A stretch of 64,000 bases of DNA from a virus: the IMG/VR virus record IMGVR_UViG_3300044956_000373, positions 1 through 64,000 of that record, one strand, 5' to 3'. Shown here piece by piece: positions 8,720 to 18,624 of the stretch (position 1 is the stretch's first letter; each line of letters begins with the position of its first letter). The position numbers and the translations under genes were made by a program. The notes beneath the pieces were generated by a model. The model did not search any database. It saw nothing but the letters and a program-made list of their open reading frames with translations, and was not told the origin of the DNA.

Positions 8720-9967
8720 ATGAATACAATATTCGTTCAAATAGCGTCTTACAGAGACCCTCAACTTATCCCAACAATTAAAAACATGTTGGAAATGGCG
8801 AAAAACCCCGAAAATTTGGTTTTATCAATTGCCAGACAATTTCATCCTGAAGATGGTTTTGATGATTTATCAGAGTATGAAAATGACTCAAGATTTAAAA
8901 TTATTAACATAGTTTATAAAGAATCAAAAGGTGTGTGTTGGGCAAGACATTTGACACAACAACAATATGATGGTGAAGAATACACCCTTCAAATAGATTC
9001 TCATATGAGATTTGAAAAGAATTGGGATGAGGAAATGATCTCTATGATTAAACAACTTCAAGATAAAGGTTATAAAAAACCATTATTGACAGGTTATGTT
9101 TCATCATATGATCCTGAAAACGATCCCGAAGGTAGAGTATTAGATCCTTGGCGTATGACATTTGATCGTTTTACTCCCGAAGGCGTTGTTTTCTTTTTAC
9201 CTGAAGTTATACCTGGATGGAAAGAAATGACAGAACCTATCCCTGCAAGATTCTACTCCGCACATTATTGTTTTACTTTGGGTGAGTTTTCAAAGGAAGT
9301 ACAACATGATCCTGAGTTTTACTTCCATGGAGAAGAGATTTCAATTACGGTAAGATCATACACACATGGTTACGATTTATTTCATCCGTACAAAGTTTTA
9401 ATTTGGCATGAATACACAAGAAAAGGTCGTGTAAAGCAGTGGGATGATGATAAAGAATGGTTTAAAAAAAACGAAGATTGTCATGTTAAAAACCGACAAC
9501 TTTTGGGTATTGATGGTGAAGCGTTTAATGGAGATATGTCAAAGTATTTTGGAAACGTTAGAACCATTAAAGATTATGAAAAATATGCCGGAATATTATT
9601 TTCTAAACGAGCGGTTCAACAATATACCATAGATAAAAATTACCCACCAAACCCTTATGAATTCAATAATGAAAATGAATGGGAGGATAGTTTTATGTCA
9701 ATATTCAAACATTGCATTGACTTAGATTTAAATCGAGTTCCTGAAACAGATTATGATTTTTGGGTAGTTGCATTTCATAACTCGAAAGACGAAACTCTTT
9801 TTAGACATGATGCCGATGTAAATGAAATAAACAGATTAAAGACTGATCCTAATGGTGTTGTTAAAATATGGAGACAATTTAATACTTCAGAAAAACCTAA
9901 GTATTGGGTTGTTTGGCCCTATTCAAAATCAAAGGGATGGTGTGATAGAATTATTGGGGGACTATAA
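8720..9967 (+). CDS. GlcNAc-transferase-like (Skp1-type) glycosyltransferase
   Basis: A 415-residue GT-A enzyme of the family that includes eukaryotic Skp1 GlcNAc-transferase and many bacterial and phage enzymes. The N-terminus IFVQIASYRDPQLIPTI is the family's opening strand and loop. YTLQIDSHMRF (about residues 89-99) carries the DxH metal/nucleotide-sugar motif. FYSAHYCFTLGEF and DPEFYFHGEEISITVR are the acceptor-side and catalytic segments. The last 110 residues (from MSIFKHCIDLDL) are a small extra domain of unknown role. It is followed 2 bp later by another glycosyltransferase, so the two are co-expressed. The target may be fibre protein or another phage or host glycan. Confidence 0.75.
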   Translation: MNTIFVQIASYRDPQLIPTIKNMLEMAKNPENLVLSIARQFHPEDGFDDLSEYENDSRFKIINIVYKESKGVCWARHLTQQQYDGEEYTLQIDSHMRFEKNWDEEMISMIKQLQDKGYKKPLLTGYVSSYDPENDPEGRVLDPWRMTFDRFTPEGVVFFLPEVIPGWKEMTEPIPARFYSAHYCFTLGEFSKEVQHDPEFYFHGEEISITVRSYTHGYDLFHPYKVLIWHEYTRKGRVKQWDDDKEWFKKNEDCHVKNRQLLGIDGEAFNGDMSKYFGNVRTIKDYEKYAGILFSKRAVQQYTIDKNYPPNPYEFNNENEWEDSFMSIFKHCIDLDLNRVPETDYDFWVVAFHNSKDETLFRHDADVNEINRLKTDPNGVVKIWRQFNTSEKPKYWVVWPYSKSKGWCDRIIGGL

Positions 9968-9969
9968 AA

Positions 9970-11640
9970 ATGGTAAAGACAACTTTAGTAACTGGTCTGT
10001 GGGATATTGGTCGAGGAAATTTATCTGAAGGTTGGTCTCGTTCTTTTGATTATTATTTAAAAAAATTCGATGAACTACTCAAGATCGATTGTAATTTAAT
10101 AATTTTTGGTGATAAACAATTAGAGTCTTTTGTTAAAAAAAGAAGATCCGATTCAAATACTCAATTTATAGTTAGAGATATTGATTGGTTTAAAAATGGT
10201 GAATTTTACGAACAAATTCAAGAAATAAGAACTAATCCAAATTGGTATAATTTGGCAAGTTGGTTGTCAGACTCAACACAAGCTAAATTAGAATTGTATA
10301 ATCCTTTAGTTATGTCTAAAATGTATTTGTTGAACGATGCAAGAATTTTAGATAAATTTGTTTCTGAAAAATTATATTGGATTGACGCTGGTTTGGCAAA
10401 TACCGTAAATATGGGTTATTTTACTCACGATAATATATTAGAAAAAGTAGACCAATTCGAAAATTTTACTTTCATATGTTTTCCGTATCATGCAAATAAT
10501 GAAATACATGGATTCGAATATTCAAAAATGAACGAATATGCAAACGCCAAAGTAGATAAAGTTGCAAGAGGTGGATTTTTTGGTGGCCCTAAACACATGA
10601 TAGAACCTTTAAATACGAGTTACTATAACTTGATGGGTGATACACTATCTAAAGGATTAATGGGTACTGAAGAAAGTTTATTTACTATTTTATTATATAA
10701 TCATCCATACATGATTGATTATTTTGAAATTAATTCTGATGGTCTTTTATATACATTTTTCGTAAATTTAAAAAACAATAATGTCGAGATTAAAAATACC
10801 ACAAAAAAAAGAACTATAAAAAAATCTTCAAAAGGAAAAGTTGGGTTATATGTTATAACATTTAATAGCCCAAAGCAATTCGAGACATTAGTCAATACGA
10901 TGTATGATTACGACTCTAATTTTTTAGAAAAAACTGAAAAATTTTTATTAAACAATTCAACTGATTTATCCACCACAGAGGAATATCAAAAATTTTGTGA
11001 TCAATATGGTTTTACTCACATTAAAAAAGATAATCTTGGAATCACTGGTGGTCGTGTTTTTATTGCGGACCATTTTGATAAAACAGATTTAGAGTATTAC
11101 ATGTTTTTTGAAGATGATATGTTATTCTACAACAGAAAAGAAGGTACATGTAAAAATGGTTTTAACCGATATGTACCAAATTTATATAACAAAATTTTAG
11201 AAATCATGAAAAAAGAAAACTTTGATTTTTTAAAATTTAATTATACAGAATTTTTTGGTAGTCATGAAAAACAATGGTCTTGGTACAATGTACCACAAAG
11301 TATCAGAGAAAAACGTTGGCCTAACAACTCACATTTACCAACACATGGACAAGACTCAAATAGTCCAAATTTAGAATTTATAAATATAAAATCATTAAAT
11401 GGGGTTCCATACGCAAATGGCGAAATCTATCTTTCTAATTGGCCAATTATAATGTCAAAAGAAGGTAATTTCAAGTGTTATTTAGAAACAAAGTTTACTC
11501 ATCCGTATGAGCAAACTCTAATGTCTTATTGTTATCAACAAACTATCAAAGGTAGAATCAATTCATCAGTGTTACTAATGACACCAACAGAACACAATAG
11601 ATTTGATTTTTATAAGTCCGAAGAGAGAAAAGAATGTTAA
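9970..11640 (+). CDS. Two-domain glycosyltransferase (HtrL/YibB-like plus GT-A)
   Basis: A 556-residue protein. Residues 1-270 resemble the HtrL/YibB/WlaTC family: VTGLWDIGRG at the start, KMYLLNDARI and LYWIDAGLAN in the middle, RGGFFGGP near 200. Residues 280-556 form a second GT-A-like domain: KVGLYVITFNSPKQFETLV, then MFFEDDMLFYN with a DDM metal motif at about residue 382. The C-terminus has WPIIMSKEGNF and a His-rich end typical of acceptor loops. It overlaps nothing and follows the previous glycosyltransferase by 2 bp. The fusion suggests sequential addition of two sugars. Cytoplasmic. Acceptor unknown. Confidence 0.68.
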   Translation: MVKTTLVTGLWDIGRGNLSEGWSRSFDYYLKKFDELLKIDCNLIIFGDKQLESFVKKRRSDSNTQFIVRDIDWFKNGEFYEQIQEIRTNPNWYNLASWLSDSTQAKLELYNPLVMSKMYLLNDARILDKFVSEKLYWIDAGLANTVNMGYFTHDNILEKVDQFENFTFICFPYHANNEIHGFEYSKMNEYANAKVDKVARGGFFGGPKHMIEPLNTSYYNLMGDTLSKGLMGTEESLFTILLYNHPYMIDYFEINSDGLLYTFFVNLKNNNVEIKNTTKKRTIKKSSKGKVGLYVITFNSPKQFETLVNTMYDYDSNFLEKTEKFLLNNSTDLSTTEEYQKFCDQYGFTHIKKDNLGITGGRVFIADHFDKTDLEYYMFFEDDMLFYNRKEGTCKNGFNRYVPNLYNKILEIMKKENFDFLKFNYTEFFGSHEKQWSWYNVPQSIREKRWPNNSHLPTHGQDSNSPNLEFINIKSLNGVPYANGEIYLSNWPIIMSKEGNFKCYLETKFTHPYEQTLMSYCYQQTIKGRINSSVLLMTPTEHNRFDFYKSEERKEC

Positions 11641-11646
11641 TTGTAA

Positions 11647-11654
11647 TATTTATA
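11647..11654 (+). promoter_or_regulatory. TATTTATA upstream element
   Basis: TATTTATA in coding orientation, 13 nt before the ATG at 11668. Confidence 0.5.
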
Positions 11655-11667
11655 AAGAAAACTATTG

Positions 11668-14222
11668 ATGGAATTCTTTATTAAAAAAAATGCAACTCTC
11701 CCTTTATTAAAAATGCAAGTAGTAAAGGATGGTCGTAGTGATTATAACAAAATGATGGATTTTATTGAGGAAAGTGCAATATTTTTCTCAATGGTCAATA
11801 CTGAAACTGGAATTCCAAAAATATCAACAAGACCCGCAGGGTTTGTAGAAAAAATATTAATAGAACCCAATGCTGATCCTGAATATTATGTTTATTATCA
11901 ATTCACACCTAAGGATACAAACAAACCAGGAAGATATGTAGGACAATTTCTTTTTAGAAATGATCAAGGTACTTTAATATTACCAATAAGGGATGAACTA
12001 TTCATCAATGTTCAAGAAAGTTTTATTGCCGATGATTTGGAATATGAGAGTTGTTATGTAGTTGATTTTCCGTGTTGTGTTGATCCTGGACCGATTCTTA
12101 TTAGCCCAACCCCAACATCAACTCCGATACCAACAGAAACACCGATACCAACATCAACTCCGATACCAACAGAAACACCGATACCGAGTCCGACTCCATC
12201 ACCATTGATATAAGAATTAAATGCAATTATAGACTCAGAATCGGTTAAAATAACATATGTGTTAGAATCTAATAAAAATGTTGAGTAAGAAACTGCAATG
12301 TTTTTCAATCACATTTTAGGGACGTACACTGGAAATAGTATTTCTATTTTTACGGGAGTTACTATAAATACAGGAGACATCATTGGAACTACGATCGTAA
12401 CTTTGGACGAAAATTTTGATAACTTAAATCGAGAAGATGCATTCGGTAATGTTATTGTTTTCCCAAGTGACTCAACTTGGCAAATAACTAAAACCTATCC
12501 TTTAACCCTAACACCAACACCTACTAATACACCAACACCAACTCCTACCCCCACGCCAATTCCAACAACCCAATTGAGATTTTGGTTGATCTAATAATAA
12601 CAGAAAATGGGGACTCGTATTTTAATTTAGAATCTACTTATTTTACAAATTGTTAGTCTGGTTTGTTTGTGATGAGTGCTTATGATATTGCAATTACAGA
12701 TTTTGAAATAGATGGTAATTTAGGTTCTGATAGAGATGGTCAGGCGGATATTCATGATTATACTTTAACTTTTGGTGGGATTGATTATTCTGTTTACACT
12801 AAATCAGTTTAAGATGCTCAAGATCCATCCGTAAACCATATCTATATCGTAAACACAATTGACGAAAGTATTACACACAATATCGATTTTTCAACCGAAG
12901 ACGATATAGATACTATTTCTAACTTAATAGGAGTCACTCAAATACATTATTTATTATTCGCAATTGCTGGTGGAGTTAAAACTACAAATGTTCAAATTCA
13001 AAATGTTGTAAATAGTTATTTATCTTTTATCGACCCATCAGACATAAATGTAACATTATCTAATTTAAATTTGAATTTTACGGGAATTACCTCAAATTTA
13101 CCGGCAAATGATTTAGGTTATAAATCTTTGAATTACAAACAAACTAATTTTACAGGAGATACGGAAAGTTTTGTCGAGTATTTAACTTTTGGCGAACCAT
13201 CAGATATTGTGATAAATAATTTTATTGGTAATTACGCCAACACAGATAACTTAAATAATAATTCTTTTATTTTGTCCAACAATGTATTTTATGGAAATCT
13301 GTCCTATGTAAATAATACATTTGGAAACTCTTGTTTTAATAATACATTTGATGACGATTGTTCAAATAACATAATTGGTAATTTATTTTATAATAATACC
13401 ACAGATGACGATTTTGATGATAATTTAATTGGTAACAATTTTCACAATAATTACATTACCGCTAATTTCCAAAGAAACAGAGTTGGGGATGATTTTAATA
13501 ATAATACAATTATTAATGGATTATTTTATAGAAATGATATAGGTAACCAATTTGAAAATAATGTAATAACTAATGGAGATTTTCAAAATAACTAAATTAG
13601 AAATGCATACAATAACAATATTATAAACGGTCAGTTCTATAAAAACGAAGTTGCAAATGGATTCAATAATAATAAAACTTATTTTAATTTTTATGGGAAT
13701 ATAATTGGTGGTGGTTATAATAATAATAGAATATACTTAAGCTTTTATGAAAATGTTATTGGTGAAATATTTGACGGAAACACAATGGACGACCCGACTA
13801 ATTTTGGTTCATATAATTTTAATGGAAATAAAGTAGGTAATTACTTTCAAGGTAACACAATTTTAGGTGTTTTTGGGTATATCCAAATAGGAAACTACTT
13901 TGAGAACAACAATATTGGTGACCGTTTTGGTTATGGGTTCAGTACTAGTCAAGGTAATGAAATTGGAAATTATTTTCACAATAACACGATTGGTGAATAT
14001 TTTTATAATAATGTGATTGCCGATGGATTTTATTCTAATACGATTGCGGACTTTTTTCAACTTAACAATATTAAGTTTTCATTAAGTTATACGGATTTTA
14101 CAAGTGCGACACCTGTTTACGGAAATTACAATTGTGATTTGTTTTTAAACACAATATCTTAACAAAGATTATCTTACTATGATGGTTCGGATGTATTAAC
14201 TATCGTAAATATTAACTCTTAA
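11668..14222 (+). pseudogene. Large Asn-rich appendage gene with six in-frame stops and a frameshift
   Basis: Residues 1-150 are intact (MEFFIKKNATLPLLKMQVVK onward) and look like a phage attachment domain; a Pro/Thr linker follows. The frame then continues through TAA 12211-12213 and TAA 12286-12288 to a second Pro/Thr linker at 12500-12570. There coding shifts to another frame (IEILVDLIITENGDSYFNLE). That frame runs through TAG 12654-12656, TAA 12810-12812, TAA 13593-13595 and TAA 14160-14162 to TAA 14220-14222. From about 13200 to 14080 it is a repeat of the form NxIGNxFxNNxI, probably a beta-helix. The last residues are QRLSYYDGSDVLTIVNINS. Sense translation is preserved between the stops, which suggests recent decay or recoding. 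Start: ATG 11668 is preferred to the TTG at 11665. Confidence 0.68.
12112..12183 (+). repeat. Two perfect 36-bp tandem copies encoding a Thr/Pro linker
   Basis: Bases 12112-12147 and 12148-12183 are identical. They encode the repeating linker PTSTPIPTETPI. In-frame length (12 codons) allows the linker to expand or contract without a frameshift. Confidence 0.9.
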
Positions 14223-14263
14223 AAATTAAAATAGTTGATTGATTTAGGTAATTTTTACTTCTA

Positions 14264-14271
14264 TATTTATT
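14264..14271 (+). promoter_or_regulatory. TATTTATT element upstream of DNA polymerase
   Basis: TATTTATT in coding orientation, 55 nt before the ATG at 14327. This leaves room for a leader that contains the hairpin at 14284-14301. Confidence 0.4.
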
Positions 14272-14283
14272 TACGAAGGTAAA

Positions 14284-14301
14284 TGTCGACCTTATTCGAC
14301 A
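14284..14301 (+). promoter_or_regulatory. Leader hairpin, possible translational operator of DNA polymerase
   Basis: TGTCGA (14284-14289) pairs perfectly with TCGACA (14296-14301) around a 6-nt loop CCTTAT, 25 nt before the polymerase ATG. T4 gp43 is known to repress its own translation by binding a hairpin next to its ribosome binding site. The position here suggests a similar role, but the loop is not the T4 operator. Confidence 0.4.
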
Positions 14302-14326
14302 GCTAATACACCAAAAGTAAATAACC

Positions 14327-17146
14327 ATGATATCACAAGAAGAAATTGAACAATTTCTTCAGGGAAATGATCCTGAAGAATTTATCGTATCCGTAGAATA
14401 CGATTACTTATCCGACAAAATTTTTAAAATCAAAGAAGTTCCTGGTAAAGGAAAACGAATCCAAAAAGATACATTAATATCTTTTGCTTGGGTCGGAGAT
14501 TTACGAAATCTAAATTTTTATTCTAAATCTAAGGCTCTACAGAAAGAAGCCATGACAAAACATGGTATCATTATAGAAAAACTACGAACTGACAAAAACG
14601 AGCGTTTAGATAATGGATTAACATTTCTTGTTAAGTCCATGAAAGGTTATAGAAACCTTATTCAGTTTTTTAGAGAAGGTGGAGTTGATCCTTGGGGTGA
14701 AAATGTAAGAGACCTTATCATGGTTCTTCCCCCTGTTGAGCAATACCTTATCTCAAAAGAAAAACGACTATTCAAAGGATTCGAGGAATACAATGACATC
14801 ACGAGGATGGTATTCGACCTTGAGACGACCTCACTTGAACCCAAGGATGGTCGTATCTTCATGATTGGAATCAAAACAAACAAAGGATTCAAAAAAGTTA
14901 TTGAGTGCACTAACGAAGATGAAGAACGAAGAGGTATTACGGAGTTCTTTAGAATAATAGAAGAACAAAAACCATCAATTCTTTCAGGATACAACTCATT
15001 CAACTTCGACTGGTATTGGATTTATGAAAGATGTAAAATCTTGAATATTGATATCAAACGAGTTGCAAAATCTTTAAACCCTGCGAAATCTATTTCACAA
15101 AAAGAGTCCATGTTGAAACTTGCAAACGAGGTAGAGAAATTTACTCAAACTCAAATGTGGGGTTATAACATTATTGACATTTTACATTCTGTTAGAAGAG
15201 CCCAAGCCATCAACTCAAACATCAAAGAAGCTGGTTTGAAGTATATTACAAAATATATTGAGGCTGAGGCTCCTGATCGTGTTTATGTTGAACATAATAA
15301 AATCGGATCGATGTATCGTGAGAAAGAAGAGTATTGGTTAAACATTGAAAATGGTAAATACAAGAAAGTTGGTGTAGACACAAAGATTGATGAGGTTTGT
15401 TCGAGACACTCAAATGTATATTTGAAAACAACTGGGGACGACATTATTGAGCGTTATCTTGACGATGACCTTGAAGAAACTCTATTGGTTGACGAAGAAT
15501 TCAACCAAGGTTCGTTTTTGTTGGCATCACTTCTTCCAACAACATATGAAAGAGTTTCAACGATGGGAACGGCAACATTATGGAAAATGTTGATGTTGGC
15601 ATGGTCTTATAAACATGGACTTGCAATTCCCGCGAAGAATGACAAAGGGAACTTTGTAGGAGGACTTTCCCGTTTGATTCGAACAGGATACTCCAAGAAC
15701 GTATTAAAACTTGACTACTCGTCTCTATATCCGTCCATTCAGTTGGTTCACGATGTATTCCCCGAATGTGATGTGACAGGTGCAATGAAAGGTTTATTGT
15801 CTTACTTCCGTAACACTCGTATCAAATACAAACAACTTGCTGAGGAGTATGCGACAATAGACAAAAAGAAATCAACTTCTTATGACCGTAAACAATTACC
15901 AATTAAGATCTTCATAAACTCAATGTTTGGATCCTTGTCAGCCCCACAAGTATTTCATTGGGGTGATATGGACAAGGGTGAGATGATTACTTGTACAGGT
16001 CGTCAGTATCTTCGTATGATGATTAACTTCTTTATGGATCGTGGATATACACCTCTTGTAATGGACACGGACGGTATTAACTTCTCTGTTCCTGATGGTG
16101 TTGAGGAAAGACGATATGTTGGTAAAGGTCTGAATTGGAAGGTAAAAGAAGGTAAAGAATATATTGGTGAAGAAGCAGATGTGATGGAATTTAATGATCT
16201 TGCGATGAGAGGTGAGATGGCTCTTGATGCCGACGGACAATGGCCTGCGTGCATTAACTTATCTCGTAAAAACTACGCACTTATAACCTCTAAAGGTAAA
16301 ATTAAACTTACAGGAAACTCAATTAAATCTAAGAAAATGCCAATTTATATTGAGAAGTTCTTAGATAAAGGGATCAAACTTCTTTTAGATGGTGAAGGCC
16401 AAGAATTTGTTGAGTATTATTATGAATATTTACAACAGATATTTGATTTACAAATACCTTTGTTGGATATTGCAAACAAAGCAAAAGTAAAACAAAGTAT
16501 TGATGACTATATTATTCTTAGTAAACAAACAACAAAGGCAGGAAGTTTAATGTCTCGTCAAGCACATATGGAACTTGCTATCAAAGAAGGTCTCAATGTA
16601 AATCTTGGTGATGTAATCTTTTATGTAAATAACGGAACTAAGACTTCACACGGTGATGTTCAGAAAGTTAATAAACCAAAGAAAGGATGGTCTAAAGAAC
16701 ATATTAATACTTATGGTGGATCTATTCCTGATAACTTAGAGTCGATAATACAACTTAATTGTTATCGTATTGACCCTTCGGATTTAGAAAATAACCCAAT
16801 TATGAAAGGTCAGTATAACATCCAACGAGCAATCGCAACATTTAACAAAAGAGTGGAACCATTACTTGTAGTGTTTAAACAAGTAGTTAGAAACGGATTG
16901 TTAGTTAAAAACCCTGAGGACAGACCATTCTTCACTAAAGATCAATGTGAACTAATCAATGGACAACCTTTTCATGAAGAAGATCAAGATAAGTTAGAAG
17001 ATGTTATGGAAATATCGGATGAAGAAATGTCGTTTTGGAATAGAGTTGGTGAAACTCCATATCACATGTATAAGTTAGCGGATAATAGTATGTTAAGATA
17101 CGTTCCCGAAAATGATTTAGTCAAGTTTAATACCATCACTAGATAA
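14327..17146 (+). CDS. Family B DNA polymerase (T4 gp43-like)
   Basis: The 939-residue replicative polymerase with a 3'-5' proofreading exonuclease. Exo I is VFDLETTS with D164 and E166. Exo II is LSGYNSFNFDWYW. Polymerase motif A is LDYSSLYPS (D463). Motif B is KIFINSMFGSLS (K527 onward). Motif C is MDTDGINF (D580, D582). Length is close to T4 gp43 (898 residues). It stands alone, away from the other replication genes at 46.8-54.6 kb, and is preceded by a leader hairpin. Its end overlaps by 30 bp the 3' end of the convergent minus-strand gene at 17117. No intein or gene split is seen. It should act with the gp32-like protein and gp41-like helicase encoded further on. Confidence 0.95.
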   Translation: MISQEEIEQFLQGNDPEEFIVSVEYDYLSDKIFKIKEVPGKGKRIQKDTLISFAWVGDLRNLNFYSKSKALQKEAMTKHGIIIEKLRTDKNERLDNGLTFLVKSMKGYRNLIQFFREGGVDPWGENVRDLIMVLPPVEQYLISKEKRLFKGFEEYNDITRMVFDLETTSLEPKDGRIFMIGIKTNKGFKKVIECTNEDEERRGITEFFRIIEEQKPSILSGYNSFNFDWYWIYERCKILNIDIKRVAKSLNPAKSISQKESMLKLANEVEKFTQTQMWGYNIIDILHSVRRAQAINSNIKEAGLKYITKYIEAEAPDRVYVEHNKIGSMYREKEEYWLNIENGKYKKVGVDTKIDEVCSRHSNVYLKTTGDDIIERYLDDDLEETLLVDEEFNQGSFLLASLLPTTYERVSTMGTATLWKMLMLAWSYKHGLAIPAKNDKGNFVGGLSRLIRTGYSKNVLKLDYSSLYPSIQLVHDVFPECDVTGAMKGLLSYFRNTRIKYKQLAEEYATIDKKKSTSYDRKQLPIKIFINSMFGSLSAPQVFHWGDMDKGEMITCTGRQYLRMMINFFMDRGYTPLVMDTDGINFSVPDGVEERRYVGKGLNWKVKEGKEYIGEEADVMEFNDLAMRGEMALDADGQWPACINLSRKNYALITSKGKIKLTGNSIKSKKMPIYIEKFLDKGIKLLLDGEGQEFVEYYYEYLQQIFDLQIPLLDIANKAKVKQSIDDYIILSKQTTKAGSLMSRQAHMELAIKEGLNVNLGDVIFYVNNGTKTSHGDVQKVNKPKKGWSKEHINTYGGSIPDNLESIIQLNCYRIDPSDLENNPIMKGQYNIQRAIATFNKRVEPLLVVFKQVVRNGLLVKNPEDRPFFTKDQCELINGQPFHEEDQDKLEDVMEISDEEMSFWNRVGETPYHMYKLADNSMLRYVPENDLVKFNTITR

Positions 17147-17464
17147 TATATACCAAGTTCCTGACACAAATCTAAAATTGATACAAGCTCCTCTTGATAG
17201 TGAAATTTCATCCCAATCTTCGTCTATTCGACCAATGTCGGGTATAATAGTCACACTTGTCAGTGTTTTTATTGTTACAATTTCCGTAGTTAAAGAATTT
17301 AATTTTATTTTTGATTGATTAACATCTTTAACAATTATTAATTCTTCACCATTTGTAGCGTAGAAATTCTCGCTAATAACCGCAGTTTCATGAGTATCAT
17401 ACACAAATGATCTGTCTCCTCTAATTATTGTTTTTCTTGTTGGTCTTCCAGTGAAAATCGACAT
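17117..17464 (-). CDS. Small structural protein downstream of the neck gene, unknown
   Basis: A 115-residue protein from ATG 17464 (MSIFTGRPTRKT), which lies just after the neck-gene stop. An alternative ATG at 17476 would overlap that gene by 11 bp. It is a beta-rich sequence with FVYDTHETAVISEN near the front and SGTWYILSSDG at the end, a pattern often seen in small capsid-decoration or appendage domains. No family recognised. It is the last gene of the minus-strand operon. Its 3' end overlaps the DNA polymerase gene by 30 bp, so convergent transcription must be limited here, yet no clear terminator is seen. Confidence 0.6.
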   Translation of the reverse strand: MSIFTGRPTRKTIIRGDRSFVYDTHETAVISENFYATNGEELIIVKDVNQSKIKLNSLTTEIVTIKTLTSVTIIPDIGRIDEDWDEISLSRGACINFRFVSGTWYILSSDGIKLD

Positions 17465-17465
17465 A

Positions 17466-18590
17466 TTATATAACATATATTTGTTTAGGCATAGCTCTAA
17501 ACTTTAATTGTTTATTTAGGTTTTCAGCTAATAAAGATTCTCTTTCCATTATTTTTTCAGGACGAAGTCTTGTTAATCTACCCTCCGTACCAATTAACTC
17601 GTCAATTAATTTTGTTTTTTCATCTTTAGCTTCAGTTGCCAGAGCGGCGTAATCCATAGTCAAATCCCCATCAGGAGTTTTTAAACTACCTGAAAATTTA
17701 CCTCTAACTCTTGCTAAAGTTTCTTTACAATATGCCGTAAACCATCTTCTAACCCATATTTGTGCGGGATTATTTAACTCGTACCAACTAATTTTTTCAA
17801 AAGGTACATCAGATGGTAATTTAATAATATCAGGATTATCTTTCAAACATTGGTCTCTATCACCACCATCAATGTCGTAATACCAATACCAAACTCTACC
17901 TTGCATTAATTCTGAATTACCAAAGTCAAATTTACCACCTGGTGTGTTCATTAAGTGTAATGCTTTTTTACCTCCTGGTAATGCAGTAACTCTGTAAGTT
18001 AACTCACCAGCTATTATTCTTTTTTGAATATTAATCTCTTGCATTCTGAGTAACATGTCAAATGCCGGCATTAAAAAGTAACTACCCGACATATTACCAA
18101 CTTGAGCATATCCTGCAGGTCCTGATATACCACCACCTGCAATACCACCAAAAGCCCAAGGGTCGAATAATAAATTATTTAAAGTTGGTGGCGTAAACCA
18201 AAGTACTTCATTTAGTTCTCTACCTGCAGGTATTTCATATATCTGTTGATTGGGGACTAATTGTACATAATCTTTTTTTAAGACCCAATCACCTCCCGCT
18301 TGTAAACCCACTATCTTAGAATATGCATAAGTATACCTTGTTTCGAAATCTAAACTTTTAGTTAAAAAGGCTTTTGATAATGATTGTGTATCCAAATCTA
18401 AATTATAGAGTGAAGTCCATTGAGACTCTATTAACCAGTCTTGAACGTATTGTGAATAATCGTCAATTGTATACTCCAACAGAGTATCCATCATTTCATC
18501 TTCCAACTCAACAGATCTTAACGGAGCACCCAATAAGTGTCTAACTTTTTGGTAAAACTGACTTCTTTCTGGTTCATTGATAACTGCCAT
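17466..18590 (-). CDS. Neck protein, gp13-like
   Basis: A 374-residue protein likely to be the head-completion/neck protein equivalent to T4 gp13. The N-terminus FYQKVRHLLGAPLRSVELEDEMMDTLLEYTIDDYSQYV has the pattern seen in gp13-like proteins of T4-type phages: a short helix, a 'LGxP' turn, then an acidic helix. Residues 140-170 are an unusual Gly-rich loop (AFGGIAGGGISGPAG). The C-terminus is helical. It has its own TATTTATA element 13 nt upstream and lies in a minus-strand operon with a 115-residue structural gene. Partners gp14-like and gp15-like are encoded on the plus strand from 24209. Assignment is by pattern and context, not a catalytic motif. Confidence 0.6.
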   Translation of the reverse strand: MAVINEPERSQFYQKVRHLLGAPLRSVELEDEMMDTLLEYTIDDYSQYVQDWLIESQWTSLYNLDLDTQSLSKAFLTKSLDFETRYTYAYSKIVGLQAGGDWVLKKDYVQLVPNQQIYEIPAGRELNEVLWFTPPTLNNLLFDPWAFGGIAGGGISGPAGYAQVGNMSGSYFLMPAFDMLLRMQEINIQKRIIAGELTYRVTALPGGKKALHLMNTPGGKFDFGNSELMQGRVWYWYYDIDGGDRDQCLKDNPDIIKLPSDVPFEKISWYELNNPAQIWVRRWFTAYCKETLARVRGKFSGSLKTPDGDLTMDYAALATEAKDEKTKLIDELIGTEGRLTRLRPEKIMERESLLAENLNKQLKFRAMPKQIYVI

Positions 18591-18603
18591 GTGATTGTTT
18601 TTT

Positions 18604-18611
18604 TATAAATA
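18604..18611 (-). promoter_or_regulatory. TATTTATA upstream element (minus strand)
   Basis: Read on the minus strand it is TATTTATA, 13 nt before the neck gene ATG at 18590. It shows that the element follows gene orientation. Confidence 0.5.
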
Positions 18612-18624
18612 TCTAATAACTTTA

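Noticed and set aside
11665-11667. TTG at 11665 as the start of the appendage gene
   Set aside because: An ATG follows immediately and fits the spacing from the TATTTATA element better.
12112-12183. CRISPR-like tandem repeats at 12112 and 46121
   Set aside because: Units are directly adjacent without spacers, are in frame and encode Pro-rich linkers.
7453-14222. Alternative genetic code
   Set aside because: TAA, TAG and TGA all occur inside two appendage genes, but the other large genes (polymerase, helicase, sheath, hub, baseplate) have no internal stops and end normally with TAA or TAG, one with TGA. No known code reassigns all three. The stops are better treated as gene-specific lesions or suppression.
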